Origin: an uncultured Collinsella sp.
GTDB taxonomy: Bacteria > Actinomycetota > Coriobacteriia > Coriobacteriales > Coriobacteriaceae
Direction of reading: 5' to 3'
Assembly (NCBI GenBank): GCA_902464645.1
Contig: CABQKL010000103.1
Coordinates: 1 to 6,082, forward strand
DNA length: 6,082 nt
The notes beneath the pieces are model-generated. The model had not been told where the DNA came from. It searched no databases and saw nothing but the letters and a program-made list of their open reading frames with translations. The position numbers and the translations under genes were made by a program. Positions within the stretch are counted from its first letter, which is position 1. Each line of letters begins with the position of its first letter. Shown piece by piece: positions 5,199 through 6,082 of this stretch.

Positions 5199-5588
5199 TT
5201 ACATCTCTTGTGCCTCGGCAGCGATCTCGGCGGCGGCGTCGCGGGCGCGCATCATATCGGCGGCGCGCTTATCGAGTACCTTGATCTGGTTGGTCAGCAT
5301 CACGGCATCGACCACGCCCCAGATGACCAAGCCCATCGAAATCGAAAACCCAAGCGCACCAACTGTACCACGAAGGCGCGAGGAGATTGCCGCGACAAGT
5401 GCGGAGACGGCAACCATCTTGATAAAGGAGGCACGGCGCTCGCGAAGCGTACGGGCCTGCGTCACATAGGCGATGCGTGCGGCCTCGGATGCCTCCGAGC
5501 GCATCTGGGCCTCGCGGGCAATGGCGGCGGCTTCGGCTGAAACGCCGCGACCCATCAGTGCATACTCCGTCTCATGGCTACTCGTCAT
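5199..5588 (-). CDS. Small two-helix membrane protein of unknown function, 129 aa
   Basis: No family was recognised. The N-terminal 52 residues are alanine- and arginine/glutamate-rich and probably helical (SAEAAAIAREAQMRSEASEAA). Two hydrophobic segments follow at about 55-70 and 75-98, separated by a short basic loop (SRLRG). A second charged alanine-rich helix (about 103-129) ends the protein. With positively charged residues before the first segment and after the second, a hairpin with both ends in the cytoplasm is likely, and the flanking helices could form coiled coils. The ATG at 5588 directly follows the TAA of the upstream nuclease-family gene with no gap. No separate ribosome-binding site is visible, which points to translational coupling. 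The next gene starts 30 bases downstream. Confidence 0.8.
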   Translation of the reverse strand: MTSSHETEYALMGRGVSAEAAAIAREAQMRSEASEAARIAYVTQARTLRERRASFIKMVAVSALVAAISSRLRGTVGALGFSISMGLVIWGVVDAVMLTNQIKVLDKRAADMMRARDAAAEIAAEAQEM

Positions 5589-6082
5589 TTAAAAATCATC
5601 GGGCGAGAGCGTATGGACGAACTCGTCGAACTTCTCAAATTCCTGCTCATCATCGACTTCCTCGGCAACCGGAGAGACGGTCCCCAGGCGGTTCATGATG
5701 TCGTCCTCAACAAACATGGGAGCATTGCTGCGCACGGCGAGGGCGATGGCATCGCTCGGACGCGCATCGATCCTATGCTCGTTGCTGTCGGCCAAAACAA
5801 CGACCGTCGCATAGAACACGGGAGGCTCGGCACGGACAATCTCGATGCGCTCGAGTTTTGCATCCAGGGCATCAAGCGTGTCGAGCAGCAGGTCATGGGC
5901 GATCGGGCGCTCGGCACGACCGCTGTCGATACCGCGGCTAATAGCCGCAGCCTCAAACGAACCAGTTTGGATAGAAAGGGAGCGCAACGGCGCGGGGGAG
6001 TCCGATTTGCTGCAGCGCTCGCGAAGTACGATAAGCGATGGCACGGGACCGGCGGCCATGACGATGGTCTCTATGTCGACAC
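5589..6082 (-). CDS. Bifunctional nuclease family protein (DUF151/BFN), 5' end beyond the window
   Basis: The frame is open to the right edge and the true start lies outside. The in-window part reads VDIETIV before the methionine at 6059, which matches the first strand of DUF151 proteins better than a start at that methionine would. Typical elements are a GSFEAAAI segment (family pattern GxFEAxAI), the helix AHDLLLDTLDAL, strands RIEIVRAEPPVFYATVVVL, and the conserved core DARPSDAIALAVRSNAPMFV. The acidic tail ending FVHTLSPDDF resembles the C-terminal extension of actinobacterial members. Family knowledge: plant members are reported to have RNase and DNase activity, but the bacterial role is poorly defined. 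It heads the - strand operon seen here, with its stop directly abutting the next ATG. Confidence 0.9.
   Translation of the reverse strand, partial: VDIETIVMAAGPVPSLIVLRERCSKSDSPAPLRSLSIQTGSFEAAAISRGIDSGRAERPIAHDLLLDTLDALDAKLERIEIVRAEPPVFYATVVVLADSNEHRIDARPSDAIALAVRSNAPMFVEDDIMNRLGTVSPVAEEVDDEQEFEKFDEFVHTLSPDDF

Overview
This window looks like part of the chromosome of a high-GC, Coriobacteriia-type actinobacterium. A Collinsella-like gut organism is my inference from base composition, codon use and protein flavour; no search was run. It combines ordinary housekeeping genes with some structured intergenic DNA. I do not see a complete new defence system, mobile element or biosynthetic system.

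Left edge (1-310): two class II serine tRNA genes on the + strand, tRNA-Ser(GGA) and tRNA-Ser(CGA). Both encode their CCA ends, and each is followed by its own intrinsic terminator.

Region 310-691 has no convincing protein gene but is full of structure. It holds a 25-base inverted copy of the tRNA-Ser(CGA) 3' end, a bidirectional terminator-like hairpin and two more hairpins. A degenerate mirror of the tRNA end follows, then a 19-base inverted repeat (17 of 19 matched) that places GGAGG-N3-ATG on both strands. This is the least explained part of the window.

Centre left, + strand: a TRIC/UPF0126-type membrane protein (best start TTG 692), followed by a secreted or membrane-anchored bactofilin-like beta-repeat protein (1488-2633). 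A perfect 8-bp inverted repeat overlaps the likely promoter of the second gene. Past its stop lie a REP-like palindrome and a strong bidirectional terminator shared with the convergent typA gene.

Right side, - strand, in transcription order: the 3' part of a DUF151/bifunctional nuclease-family gene that runs off the right edge, a small two-helix membrane protein whose ATG directly abuts the nuclease stop, a 149-residue acidic protein of unknown function, and then typA/bipA, the ribosome-associated GTPase. The first three look like one operon. typA has a 117-bp upstream gap and probably its own promoter.
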